Origin: an uncultured Eubacteriales bacterium
GTDB taxonomy: Bacteria; Bacillota; Clostridia; Oscillospirales; Butyricicoccaceae
Length of the DNA stretch: 6,782 nt
Assembly: GCA_934630445.1 (NCBI GenBank)
Contig: CAKTWY010000137.1
Location: 1-6,782 of the forward strand
Direction of reading: 5' to 3'
Made by a program: the position numbers and the translations under genes. The notes under the pieces were generated by a model. It saw only the letters and a list, made by a program, of their open reading frames with translations. It was not told the origin of the DNA and made no database searches. The number at the start of each line of letters is the position of its first letter. Position 1 is the stretch's first letter. Positions 1 through 6,417 of this stretch are shown in pieces.

Positions 1-2
1 GC

Positions 3-8
3 TATAAT
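3..8 (+). promoter_or_regulatory. possible -10 box at the window edge
   Basis: A perfect TATAAT lies at the very start of the window, about 118 bp upstream of the GGDEF-EAL gene. Its -35 partner would lie outside the window and cannot be checked. A weaker alternative -10 (TACAAT, 45-50) has no good -35 at the right distance. The stretch 1-60 is clearly AT-rich against a GC-rich background, which fits a promoter region. Confidence 0.35.
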
Positions 9-125
9 TGCGTAACATAAATACTGCTGTTTTCACATAAAATATACAATTTGTGACGACACGTATCTGCCTGGCGCACTGCGCTTGGGCACATGCGCAG
101 AAAAAACGGAAAGAGTTGAACGACA

Positions 126-2102
126 ATGGTCAGGTGGTCGCTTTCGGCTGAATTTATCGCATTTATTATCGTAGCCGTGCTAACCCTTTATTTTTATGAC
201 AGGAAGCGTGTGCCCACCCGGCAGCGTAAAATGTACAGTTTGTGCCTGGCCATGTCGTTTGTTTCCATTCTGCTCGACGCTGTGTGCGTGTTTACCGTAC
301 AAAACACCCGTAGTGTTCCCATCTGGGTCAACATCGCGCTGAACAGCCTGTACTTTTTCATGAATGTCCTGATGTGTTCCGTAATGGCAGCCTACCTGTT
401 TATACTGCTTCTGGAGCATGTGTATGACAAGACCTGCCTTAGAAGCGCGCTTTGGGTCGTGGGCGCGCTCTGCGCCGCTTATACGGTGTGTGTGGCGCTG
501 AATATCCGAAGCGGAATCCTTTTTTCCTTTGACGCGGCGGGCGGGTATGTCCGCGGGCCGCTCAATGCGCTGGGTTATGCGGTCATGGCCGCCGAGCTGC
601 TGCTTCTGGCGGCGTGTTTCCTGAAAAACCGGCGCAGTGTCGGTGCGCGCATGACGCGGGTGATGTATACCCTGCCGCCGATTATACTGCTGGCCGGTGT
701 GTTTCAGCAGCTTTATCCGGAGATTTTGATGAACGGAATGCTGTTCGCCCTTGCCGATATGATTCTTTTCATCAGCTTTCAGAGTCGGCGCATCGAGCGC
801 GACAGTCTCACCGGAATAGGAAACCGCAACAGCTTTTACCACGAATTGAAGCTGCGTCTCGCGGGCGGGCAGCAGTTCCAGATCATTCTGCTTTCACTCA
901 GGCGCTTTGCCGCCGTCAACCAGCGCTGCGGCCATGAGCGGGGCGATGCCGTGCTGTATGAAATCGCGAAATACCTGGATACATCCTTTGCTGACGGCCG
1001 TGCGTTTCGCTTCGGAAGCGTCGAGTTTGCGCTGCTCGTTCCCTTTCAGTCCGCGCGCGGCGCGCAGGAGATGCTTGCCCGCGTCAGCAGCCGTTTTGAC
1101 GCGCCGTGGGAGCTGGGCGATCTGCGTTTAAACGTGGGCGCCGATTTCGCGGATATTGTCCGCCGGGAAGAGGCGTGGACGCCTGTAGAGGTGATCGCGT
1201 TTCTTGAATATGCGCTCCGCCTTGCAAAGAACGACGCCGGAGGGGTCGTGCATTTCGATGCGTGCGCCGCTCGTTCATTTGAGCGGCGCACACAGCTGAT
1301 CGACACGATACGCCGCTCGATTGCGCAAAGGCGCTTTACAGTCTGGTATCAGCCCATCTGGTGCTGCCGCGACGGGGCCTTCTGCGCGGCGGAGGCGCTG
1401 CTCCGTCTGGAAGATTATGACGGCAATCTGGTTCCTCCGTCGGAATTCATCCCCCTGGCGGAGGAGACCGGTATGATCGACGAGCTGTGCTGGGTGGTGC
1501 TCGACGAGATCTGCCGCTTTCTCGCCAGCGCGCAGGCGAGAAAGCTCTCGTCGGTCTCCATCAATCTCTCCATGCAGCAGTTCTTAAACGACGATCTCGC
1601 CGCGCGCGTCGAAGCGAGCCTGAAAAAATACGGCGTCGCTGCGCAGCGGCTGAAGCTGGAGATCACCGAGCGCGTCGCGCTGGACGACCTGCGTCGCGTC
1701 GCCTGCGTGATGAAAACGCTCGCGCAGATGGGCGTACGCTTTTATCTCGACGATTTCGGCACCGGCTACGCCAATTTTGCGTGCGTGCTCAATCTGGATT
1801 TTGAATGTGTCAAGCTGGACCGCAGCCTGGCCGCCGGCGTGCCAAACGATCGCCGGGCGGACACGATGGCGCGCGGCGTCATTCAGCTTTTTCACGACAT
1901 GGGCCTTCAGGTCGTGGCGGAAGGGGTGGAAACGGCGGAGCAGGCCGAATACCTGCGCAGGTATGGGGCGGACCGCATCCAGGGCTTCTACTACGCAAAG
2001 CCCATGCCGGAGAAGGAGCTTGTGGCGTTTCTCGCGCGGCATTCGCAGGTTGACGCGGGCGGTGCGGAAACGGCCGGCGCAGCTGCGCCGGCGCGTGGAT
2101 AA
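126..2102 (+). CDS. seven-helix membrane protein with degenerate GGDEF and intact EAL domain (predicted c-di-GMP phosphodiesterase)
   Basis: Predicted inner-membrane enzyme of 658 aa that hydrolyses cyclic di-GMP to pGpG. Residues 1-220 hold about seven hydrophobic helices (near 8-24, 37-57, 68-97, 107-126, 145-166, 181-197, 203-219), a probable sensor region. A GGDEF domain follows (about 225-380, starting LTGIGNRNSF), but its signature reads GSVEF (297-301). The acidic third residue is Val, and the upstream metal-binding Asp positions are Ser257/Arg259. It should not make c-di-GMP, though Asn265 and the GH..GD motif remain. The EAL domain (about 395-637) looks complete: E423 (AEALL), N480, E512 (EITE), D542-D543 (DDFGTGY), K563, E599 and E602 (AEGVE), and Q619 (QGFYYAKP). 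The ATG at 126 has a GGAAAGAG RBS 10 nt upstream. The Ala-rich tail (641-658) is low complexity. The sensed signal is unknown. Confidence 0.93.
   Translation: MVRWSLSAEFIAFIIVAVLTLYFYDRKRVPTRQRKMYSLCLAMSFVSILLDAVCVFTVQNTRSVPIWVNIALNSLYFFMNVLMCSVMAAYLFILLLEHVYDKTCLRSALWVVGALCAAYTVCVALNIRSGILFSFDAAGGYVRGPLNALGYAVMAAELLLLAACFLKNRRSVGARMTRVMYTLPPIILLAGVFQQLYPEILMNGMLFALADMILFISFQSRRIERDSLTGIGNRNSFYHELKLRLAGGQQFQIILLSLRRFAAVNQRCGHERGDAVLYEIAKYLDTSFADGRAFRFGSVEFALLVPFQSARGAQEMLARVSSRFDAPWELGDLRLNVGADFADIVRREEAWTPVEVIAFLEYALRLAKNDAGGVVHFDACAARSFERRTQLIDTIRRSIAQRRFTVWYQPIWCCRDGAFCAAEALLRLEDYDGNLVPPSEFIPLAEETGMIDELCWVVLDEICRFLASAQARKLSSVSINLSMQQFLNDDLAARVEASLKKYGVAAQRLKLEITERVALDDLRRVACVMKTLAQMGVRFYLDDFGTGYANFACVLNLDFECVKLDRSLAAGVPNDRRADTMARGVIQLFHDMGLQVVAEGVETAEQAEYLRRYGADRIQGFYYAKPMPEKELVAFLARHSQVDAGGAETAGAAAPARG
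2073..2092. repeat. perfect 20-bp palindrome at the convergent gene end
   Basis: GCCGGCGCAG is followed directly by its exact reverse complement, giving an 8-bp all-GC stem with an AGCT loop. It sits inside the last codons of the GGDEF-EAL gene, 20 bp downstream of the stop of the minus-strand flavoprotein gene. Read on the minus strand the stem is followed by CGTTTCC, a poor U-tract; on the plus strand no T-run follows. It may act as a weak terminator or mRNA 3'-end block for the minus-strand gene. It also explains the Ala/Gly/Pro-rich protein tail. Confidence 0.6.
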
Positions 2103-2111
2103 AATCAAAGC

Positions 2112-2606
2112 TCAGCGCAGTTTTGCCTTTGTCAGTTCGATCGCTTCTTTCCCTGTGATGTGCTCGATCTGCATTTCGAGCATACACAGCGCCGTCCATT
2201 CACGGTCAATGACAGCGCCGCGGTGCGCAGCGCTGTCAGACGGGGCATACCTGAGGGCCAGCTTTTCGGCAGCGGCCCGTTTCTGCGCCTCGTCTGTAAG
2301 GATGCGCATGCGCCCGAAGACGATCACACTCTGATAATAAGTGGTATATTCTTCCGGAACAACGCGGTCTTTTGCAATCACGCAGAACGAGGCTTTGCTG
2401 TCGCGGCGTATGGCGTCGAGCTTGTGCCCTTCCTGCGCGCAGTGAAAATAAAGGCTTGCGCCGTCATACACATAGCTGATGGGAACAGCGTAGGGGTAGC
2501 CGTCCTCACCGTGCAGCGCCAGAACGCCGGATGTCGCAGTTTTTAAAAGCTGCGCGCATTCCTCCGGAGTCAGAGCCTGCTTTTTTCTCCGCATTTCACG
2601 AAACAT
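2112..2606 (-). CDS. pyridoxamine 5'-phosphate oxidase-family flavoprotein (NimA-like split barrel)
   Basis: A 164-aa protein of the FMN-binding split-barrel family that includes NimA-type nitroimidazole-resistance proteins. Family features visible are an N-terminal MRRKKQALT segment, a short helix leading into SGVLAL (26-31), the strand-turn block GYPYAVPISYVYDGASLYFHCAQEGHKLDAIRRD (36-69), YYQSVIVFGRMRIL (90-103) and a C-terminal MLEMQIEHITGKEA (142-155). Relatives bind FMN or similar cofactors and reduce small substrates; the substrate here cannot be told and true PNP oxidase activity is unlikely. The reading frame is open for 25 more codons upstream (Met at 2681), but the Met at 2606 is preferred because GAGGTG lies 7 nt before it and family homology begins there. 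It is probably a single-gene unit: it converges on the GGDEF-EAL gene (9 bp between stops) and diverges from the small membrane-protein gene. No clear sigma-A promoter was found. Confidence 0.9.
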   Translation of the reverse strand: MFREMRRKKQALTPEECAQLLKTATSGVLALHGEDGYPYAVPISYVYDGASLYFHCAQEGHKLDAIRRDSKASFCVIAKDRVVPEEYTTYYQSVIVFGRMRILTDEAQKRAAAEKLALRYAPSDSAAHRGAVIDREWTALCMLEMQIEHITGKEAIELTKAKLR

Positions 2607-2650
2607 AAAAGACACCTCACATAAAATCAGAATCAAACGCCCGTATTTTG

Positions 2651-2676
2651 CGGCTTCGGCGGCCGACGGGAAGCCG
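2651..2676. repeat. small inverted repeat upstream of the flavoprotein gene
   Basis: CGGCTTC (2651-2657) and GAAGCCG (2670-2676) can pair with a 12-nt loop, 45-70 bp upstream of the minus-strand start at 2606. A 10-bp direct repeat GCTTCGGCGG also occurs at 2653 and 2683. It could be a leader hairpin or operator, but GC-rich sequence produces such matches readily. Confidence 0.25.
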
Positions 2677-2760
2677 GGCATCGCTTCGGCGGGAAATGGC
2701 GCGTATCGACTGACGGGGTACGCGCGCAGCCATCATGAAGAAAGATACCCCCGCAAGGGC

Positions 2761-2788
2761 ACATTTTCCACCCCGCACGCATAGAATA
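2761..2788 (+). promoter_or_regulatory. candidate sporulation sigma-E/sigma-K-type promoter
   Basis: CATAGAATA at 2780-2788 fits the sigma-K -10 pattern CATAnnnTA exactly and differs at one position from the sigma-E pattern CATACAnT. Twelve bases upstream, ACATTTT (2761-2767) matches five of seven positions of the sigma-E -35 pattern (KMATATT, known from Bacillus subtilis). A start near 2795 would leave a short leader of about 28 nt before the TTG codon at 2823. No sigma-A -35 fits TAGAAT at 2782-2787. The assignment rests on pattern matching only. Confidence 0.4.
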
Positions 2789-2809
2789 GCGCAGAAGGAA
2801 CGACGCGGC

Positions 2810-2817
2810 GGAGGTGG
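2810..2817 (+). promoter_or_regulatory. strong ribosome binding site that fixes a TTG start
   Basis: GGAGGTGG is a near-perfect Shine-Dalgarno sequence. Its GGAGG core ends 8 nt before the TTG at 2823 and 5 nt before the TTG at 2820, so the second TTG is favoured. No ATG in the same frame competes with it. Confidence 0.75.
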
Positions 2818-2822
2818 TTTTG

Positions 2823-2966
2823 TTGAGATGTGACGGTAAATTTCTGGGGCTTCTGCTCCTGTCGCTCGGCGTGGGGGTGCTGCTGACGCTCATTTTGCCG
2901 GCGTGGCTTCTAGTGTGGTTATTCGGTCTGCTGATCGCAGGCATCGGCCTTCTGCTGCTGATCTGA
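2823..2966 (+). CDS. small 47-aa two-helix membrane protein, TTG start
   Basis: A short gene with a TTG start, a strong RBS and a TGA stop at 2964-2966. The product begins MRCDGKFLG and is otherwise almost wholly hydrophobic: one helix at about 8-24, a break at LPAW (25-28), and a second helix at about 29-47 ending in LLLLI. This is a helical hairpin with a small positively charged, probably cytoplasmic, N-terminus. It has no catalytic residues. From memory, similar tiny proteins (MR..G...GLLLL.LG.G.LL....P.W) recur in Clostridia as uncharacterised membrane proteins; this was not searched. The upstream sigma-E/K-like promoter suggests, as inference, mother-cell expression during sporulation. 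Alternatives are a small membrane regulator or a type I toxin-like peptide, though no antisense RNA is evident. The function is unknown. Confidence 0.72.
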   Translation: MRCDGKFLGLLLLSLGVGVLLTLILPAWLLVWLFGLLIAGIGLLLLI

Positions 2967-3018
2967 CAGCGGGCTACATATCCTGCCTGCGCGCCCGGCG
3001 CACGACGATACCACCGTA

Positions 3019-3038
3019 TGCGGAGGAGCGTTTCCGCA
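3019..3038. repeat. short hairpin downstream of the small membrane-protein gene
   Basis: TGCGGA (3019-3024) pairs with TCCGCA (3033-3038) around an 8-nt loop. No T-run follows, so it is not a classical terminator. The rest of 2967-3064 shows no gene or recognisable site. Confidence 0.3.
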
Positions 3039-3064
3039 GGTCAGATAAATGAATATAGATTCTC

Positions 3065-3102
3065 AAAAAAGGCCGCTGCAGATTTTTTACGCTGCAGCGG
3101 CC
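3065..3102 (-). terminator. intrinsic terminator of ilvE
   Basis: A perfect 11-bp stem, GGCCGCTGCAG (3071-3081) with CTGCAGCGGCC (3092-3102), encloses a 10-nt loop. On the minus strand it is followed by six T residues (3065-3070), the classical rho-independent form, 36 bp past the ilvE stop. On the plus strand only CTCTTAT follows, so it may be a weak terminator for the small membrane-protein gene as well. Confidence 0.92.
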
Positions 3103-3138
3103 CTCTTATAGCATTTTCAGGATCAGATCCGCACGGGC

Positions 3139-4209
3139 TTACTTGACCTCGTGCACCCAGCCGAACTTATCTTCCGCGTCGCCCCACTGGATGGCGGTGA
3201 GCGTATCGTAGAGCTTCTGCGTCAGGGGAGCGGTCTTAAAGTCGTTGATCACGGCGATCTTGCCCTGGTAGTTGAGCTCGCCGATGGGCGAGATGACAGC
3301 GGCCGTGCCGGTGCCAAACGCTTCCACGAGCGTGCCCTTGTCGGAAGCTTCCATCAGCTCGTCGATCGTGAAGCGGCGCTCCGTGACCTTGTAGCCCCAA
3401 TCCTTTAAAAGATTGATGACCGCGTCGCGCGTAACGCCGGGCAGGATGGTTCCGTCATCGAGCGGGGCGGTAAGGATCTCGTCGCCGATGCGGAAGAAGA
3501 CGTTCATCGTGCCGACCTCATCGATATACTTGCGGTGCACGCCGTCCAGCCACAGGACCTGCGTGTAGCCGAGCTGCTGCGCCTTGAGCTGCGACTTGAC
3601 CGACGCGGCGTAGTTGCCACCGGTCTTCGTGAAGCCGAGGCCGCCCTTGACCGCGCGGACATATTCGTCTTCGACATAGATCTTGACCGGGCTCATGCCC
3701 TCGGGATAATATGCGCCGACAGGGCACACAATGATCATGAATTTATAGCTGTGCGCGGGATGCACGCCCAGCGCCGCCTCCGTCGCGATGCAGAACGGAC
3801 GGATATATAAAGATGTTTCCGGCTCGGACGGTACCCAGTCGCGTTCGTAGCTGACGATGGCGTTGACCGCGTCGACAAACAGGTCCACAGGGATCTCCGG
3901 CATGCACAGGCGGCGGTGGGTATTGATCAGACGCTCCGCGTTCTTTTCCGGGCGGTAGATGAGAATTCTGCCGTCCTTGGCGCGGTAGGCCTTCATGCCT
4001 TCGAAGGATTCGAGGCCGTAATGAAGGACCATCGCCGAAGGCTCAAGCTCGATCGGGCCGTAGGGAACGATCATCGGGTCGTGCCAGCCTTTCCCTTCGG
4101 TATAATCCATGGTGAACATATGATCAGTAAAATATTTGCCGAAGCCGAGATGCTTCTGGTCCGGCTTTTCCTTGAGCACTTCGCGGCGGATTATCTTAAG
4201 ATTTTCCAT
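3139..4209 (-). CDS. ilvE: branched-chain amino acid aminotransferase (class IV PLP enzyme)
   Basis: This 356-aa cytoplasmic enzyme uses PLP to interconvert leucine, isoleucine and valine with their 2-oxo acids, using glutamate/2-oxoglutarate as partner: the last step of branched-chain synthesis and the first of breakdown. The sequence matches the long eukaryotic/Bacillus-type BCAT group: LHYGLESFEGMKAYR (62-76), YRPEKNAERL (85-94), YIRPFCIATE (135-144), TKTGGNYAAS (194-203) with K195 as the expected Schiff-base lysine, QVLWLDG (217-223), EVGTMNVFF (231-239), LPGVTRD (256-262) and EAFGTGTAAVISPIG (296-310). Length is normal and no key residue is missing. The ATG at 4209 has GGAGGAA 5 nt upstream. 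It is a single-gene unit with its own promoter and terminator, divergent from parE. The leader is only about 30 nt, too short for a T-box or attenuator, so control must act at the promoter or elsewhere. Confidence 0.97.
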   Translation of the reverse strand: MENLKIIRREVLKEKPDQKHLGFGKYFTDHMFTMDYTEGKGWHDPMIVPYGPIELEPSAMVLHYGLESFEGMKAYRAKDGRILIYRPEKNAERLINTHRRLCMPEIPVDLFVDAVNAIVSYERDWVPSEPETSLYIRPFCIATEAALGVHPAHSYKFMIIVCPVGAYYPEGMSPVKIYVEDEYVRAVKGGLGFTKTGGNYAASVKSQLKAQQLGYTQVLWLDGVHRKYIDEVGTMNVFFRIGDEILTAPLDDGTILPGVTRDAVINLLKDWGYKVTERRFTIDELMEASDKGTLVEAFGTGTAAVISPIGELNYQGKIAVINDFKTAPLTQKLYDTLTAIQWGDAEDKFGWVHEVK

Positions 4210-4245
4210 GCTTCTTCCTCCAATGACAACGAATTATTAACCAAT

Positions 4246-4274
4246 ATTATAGCAAGAGTTGACCTGAATAGCAA
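4246..4274 (-). promoter_or_regulatory. sigma-A promoter of ilvE, extended -10 type
   Basis: Read on the minus strand: TTGCTA (4274-4269), a 17-nt spacer, then a perfect TATAAT (4251-4246). The -10 is preceded by TGC, giving an extended TGnTATAAT element. The -10 lies about 36 bp upstream of the ilvE start codon. Confidence 0.85.
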
Positions 4275-4325
4275 ATTATTTTCCGGTAAAAAGCAATAAA
4301 ATTCGCAGTGTAATACATGGAATAT

Positions 4326-4354
4326 TTGACTTTTTTGGGATTTTGCTATAGGAT
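4326..4354 (+). promoter_or_regulatory. sigma-A promoter of the parE-like gene
   Basis: TTGACT (4326-4331), a 17-nt spacer and TAGGAT (4349-4354). The -35 matches five of six and the -10 four of six consensus bases. Transcription would start near 4361, leaving a 40-nt leader before the ATG at 4401. It is arranged back to back with the ilvE promoter, with about 50 bp between the two -35 elements. Confidence 0.65.
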
Positions 4355-4400
4355 AGATAATGTATCTTTCTGTGGCTTTTGCAGATGAAGAGGTGTATAC

Positions 4401-6404
4401 ATGAAAAAAACGACGCAGAAGCAGGATTACGGCAACGAGAGCATTTCCCAGCTCAAGGGCGCCGACCGCGTGCGCAAGCGCCCGGCCGTCATCTTCGGCT
4501 CGGACGGGCTCGAAGGGTGCGAACATTCTGTTTTTGAAATACTGTCCAACTCCATCGACGAGGCGCGCGAGGGGCATGGCGAAAAAATTATCGTCACGCG
4601 CTTCGCCGACCAGTCCATCCAGGTCGAGGACTTTGGGCGCGGCGTGCCGGTCGACTACAACCAGGGCGAGCAGCGCTATAACTGGGATCTCATCTACTGC
4701 GAGCTGTACGCCGGCGGCAAATATAAGAACATCGAGGGGGAGAACTACGAGTTTTCCCTGGGCCTGAACGGCTTGGGCTCATGCGCGACGCAGTATTCCT
4801 CCGAATATATGGACGTCACGTCCTACCGCGACGGGGCGAAGTACGAGATCCATTTTAAAAAGGGCGAAAACGTGACAGGCACGCCGGAGGGGTTCGTCAA
4901 AACGCCGCTCGAGCGCAAACGCACCGGCACGGTCCACCGCTGGAAGCCGGATCTGGAGGTCTTCACCGACATCAATATCCCGCTTGAATTTTTTGCCCAG
5001 ACGCTGAAGCGTCAGGCGGTCGTCAATGCGGGAACGACGTTCATTCTGCGCAATCAGGTCGGCACATCGTTTGAAGAGACGGTATACGTGTACGAAAACG
5101 GCATCAGCGACTATGTGCGCGAGCTTGCGGGCGAAGCGCCGCCCCTGACCGAACCGCAGTTTATCAAAACCGAGCGGCGCGGCCGCGACCGGGAGGACAA
5201 GCCGGAATACAAAGTGCTCCTGACCGCGGCCTTCCTCTTTTCCAATACGGCCAGCGCGATCGAGTATTACCATAACTCCTCCTGGCTCGAGTACGGCGGC
5301 GCGCCGGACAAGGCGGCGCGCAGCGCGTTTGTGTCCGCGCTCGACGCATATTTCAAGCAGAACAACAAGTATCAGAAAAATGAGAGCAAGGTGACCTTTC
5401 AGGACATTGCGGACAGCCTTATCCTGGTGACGAACTCCTTTTCCTCCTACACCTCGTATGAGAACCAGACGAAGAAGGCCATCAACAACCGCTTCATCCA
5501 GGAGGCGATGACGGAATTTCTGCGCTCGTCGCTGGAGATCTACTTTATCGAAAACAAAGCCGAGGCGGAGAAGATCGCCGAGCAGGTCCTCATCAACAAG
5601 CGCAGCCGCGAGCAGGCGGAGCGTGCGCGGCTGAATATCAAAAAAAAGCTTGCGGGGAGCCTTGACATCACCAACCGCGTGCAGAAATTCGTCGACTGCC
5701 GAACAAGAGACGTTTCACGCCGCGAGGTGTACATCGTGGAGGGCGACTCGGCGCTCGGCTCGTGCAAGCTCGGGCGCGACGCGGAGTTTCAGGCGATCAT
5801 CCCCGTGCGCGGGAAGATTCTGAACTGCCTCAAGGCAGAATACGGGAAAATCTTTAAGAACGACATCATCACCGACCTTTTAAAGGTACTTGGCTGCGGG
5901 GCGGAAGTGCAGTCGAAGCATATGAAGGACATCGCGTCCTTTGACCTGGCGCAGCTGAAGTGGAACAAGGTCATCATCTGCACGGATGCCGACGTCGACG
6001 GCTTTCAGATCCGCACGCTCATTCTCACCATGCTGTACCGCCTCGTGCCGACGCTCATCCGAGAGGGGTATGTCTATATCGCGGAGAGCCCGCTTTACGA
6101 GATCACCTGCAAGGGGAAGAGCTACTTTGCCTTCACCGAGAAGGAGAAGGCTGACATTACGGCAAAGCTGGGCGACAAGAAGTACACGATCATGCGCTCG
6201 AAGGGGCTTGGTGAGAACGAGCCGGACATGATGTGGGAGACGACGATGAACCCGGAAACGCGCCGCCTGATCCGCGTGATGCCGGACGATGTGAAGGCCA
6301 TGGCGGAGAGCTTTGAGCTTTTTGAGGGCAACGATCTGCAGGGGAGAAAGGATTTTATCGCGGAAAACGGGCACAAGTACCTGGACCTGGCGGATATCAG
6401 CTAG
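4401..6404 (+). CDS. parE: type IIA topoisomerase subunit B, ParE/GyrB-like clostridial variant
   Basis: A 667-aa ATPase subunit that with a ParC/GyrA-type partner passes one DNA duplex through another to unlink or relax chromosomes. The GHKL ATPase domain (about 10-225) has E46 (catalytic base) and N50 in FEILSNSIDEA, D77 with GRG (79-81), and GLNGLG (121-126) where most relatives have GLHGVG. The transducer domain follows (about 230-400), with the ATP-contacting loop QTK at 356-358. The TOPRIM domain has EGDSALGS (447-454; usual form EGDSAGGS) and DADVDG (529-534), so E447, D529 and D531 for metal are present. The C-terminal KGLGENEP...WETTMNP block (601-618) is typical. It lacks the long enterobacterial GyrB insert. 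The ATG at 4401 has GAGGTG 5 nt upstream. No parC follows within the window; repeats do. ParE is favoured over GyrB, but the distinction is not certain. Confidence 0.9.
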   Translation: MKKTTQKQDYGNESISQLKGADRVRKRPAVIFGSDGLEGCEHSVFEILSNSIDEAREGHGEKIIVTRFADQSIQVEDFGRGVPVDYNQGEQRYNWDLIYCELYAGGKYKNIEGENYEFSLGLNGLGSCATQYSSEYMDVTSYRDGAKYEIHFKKGENVTGTPEGFVKTPLERKRTGTVHRWKPDLEVFTDINIPLEFFAQTLKRQAVVNAGTTFILRNQVGTSFEETVYVYENGISDYVRELAGEAPPLTEPQFIKTERRGRDREDKPEYKVLLTAAFLFSNTASAIEYYHNSSWLEYGGAPDKAARSAFVSALDAYFKQNNKYQKNESKVTFQDIADSLILVTNSFSSYTSYENQTKKAINNRFIQEAMTEFLRSSLEIYFIENKAEAEKIAEQVLINKRSREQAERARLNIKKKLAGSLDITNRVQKFVDCRTRDVSRREVYIVEGDSALGSCKLGRDAEFQAIIPVRGKILNCLKAEYGKIFKNDIITDLLKVLGCGAEVQSKHMKDIASFDLAQLKWNKVIICTDADVDGFQIRTLILTMLYRLVPTLIREGYVYIAESPLYEITCKGKSYFAFTEKEKADITAKLGDKKYTIMRSKGLGENEPDMMWETTMNPETRRLIRVMPDDVKAMAESFELFEGNDLQGRKDFIAENGHKYLDLADIS

Positions 6405-6417
6405 GGGCGGGAGCATC

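Noticed and set aside
1584..2108. 174-codon minus-strand open frame opposite the EAL domain
   Set aside because: It is a shadow of strongly conserved EAL coding sequence, with no independent motif.
2160..2546. 128-codon plus-strand open frame opposite the flavoprotein gene
   Set aside because: It is antisense to a gene with clear family homology, has no RBS support, and its translation resembles no family I recognise.
2607..2681. N-terminal extension of the flavoprotein to a Met at 2681
   Set aside because: There is no RBS there, and family similarity begins at the Met at 2606, which has a good RBS.
2735..2833. 32-codon plus-strand frame beginning MKKDTPARAH, overlapping the small membrane-protein gene
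   Set aside because: There is no RBS before its ATG, the peptide is low complexity, and it runs through the better-supported promoter and RBS of the next gene.
3014..3025. 12-bp match CCGTATGCGGAG shared with repeat unit 1 (6434-6445)
   Set aside because: A few 12-bp matches are expected by chance in a window of this size, and the flanking sequence does not continue the similarity.
4210..4245. T-box or attenuator controlling ilvE
   Set aside because: The leader between the promoter and the start codon is only about 30 nt, too short for such elements, and no T-box sequence is present.
4191..4577. 128-codon minus-strand open frame spanning the ilvE-parE intergenic region
   Set aside because: It would overlap both the parE start and the ilvE start and run through two good promoters; the translation is not protein-like.
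5880..6416. 178-codon minus-strand open frame opposite the end of parE
   Set aside because: It is a product of GC-rich codon bias in parE; the composition is rich in Arg, Leu and His, with no recognisable domain.
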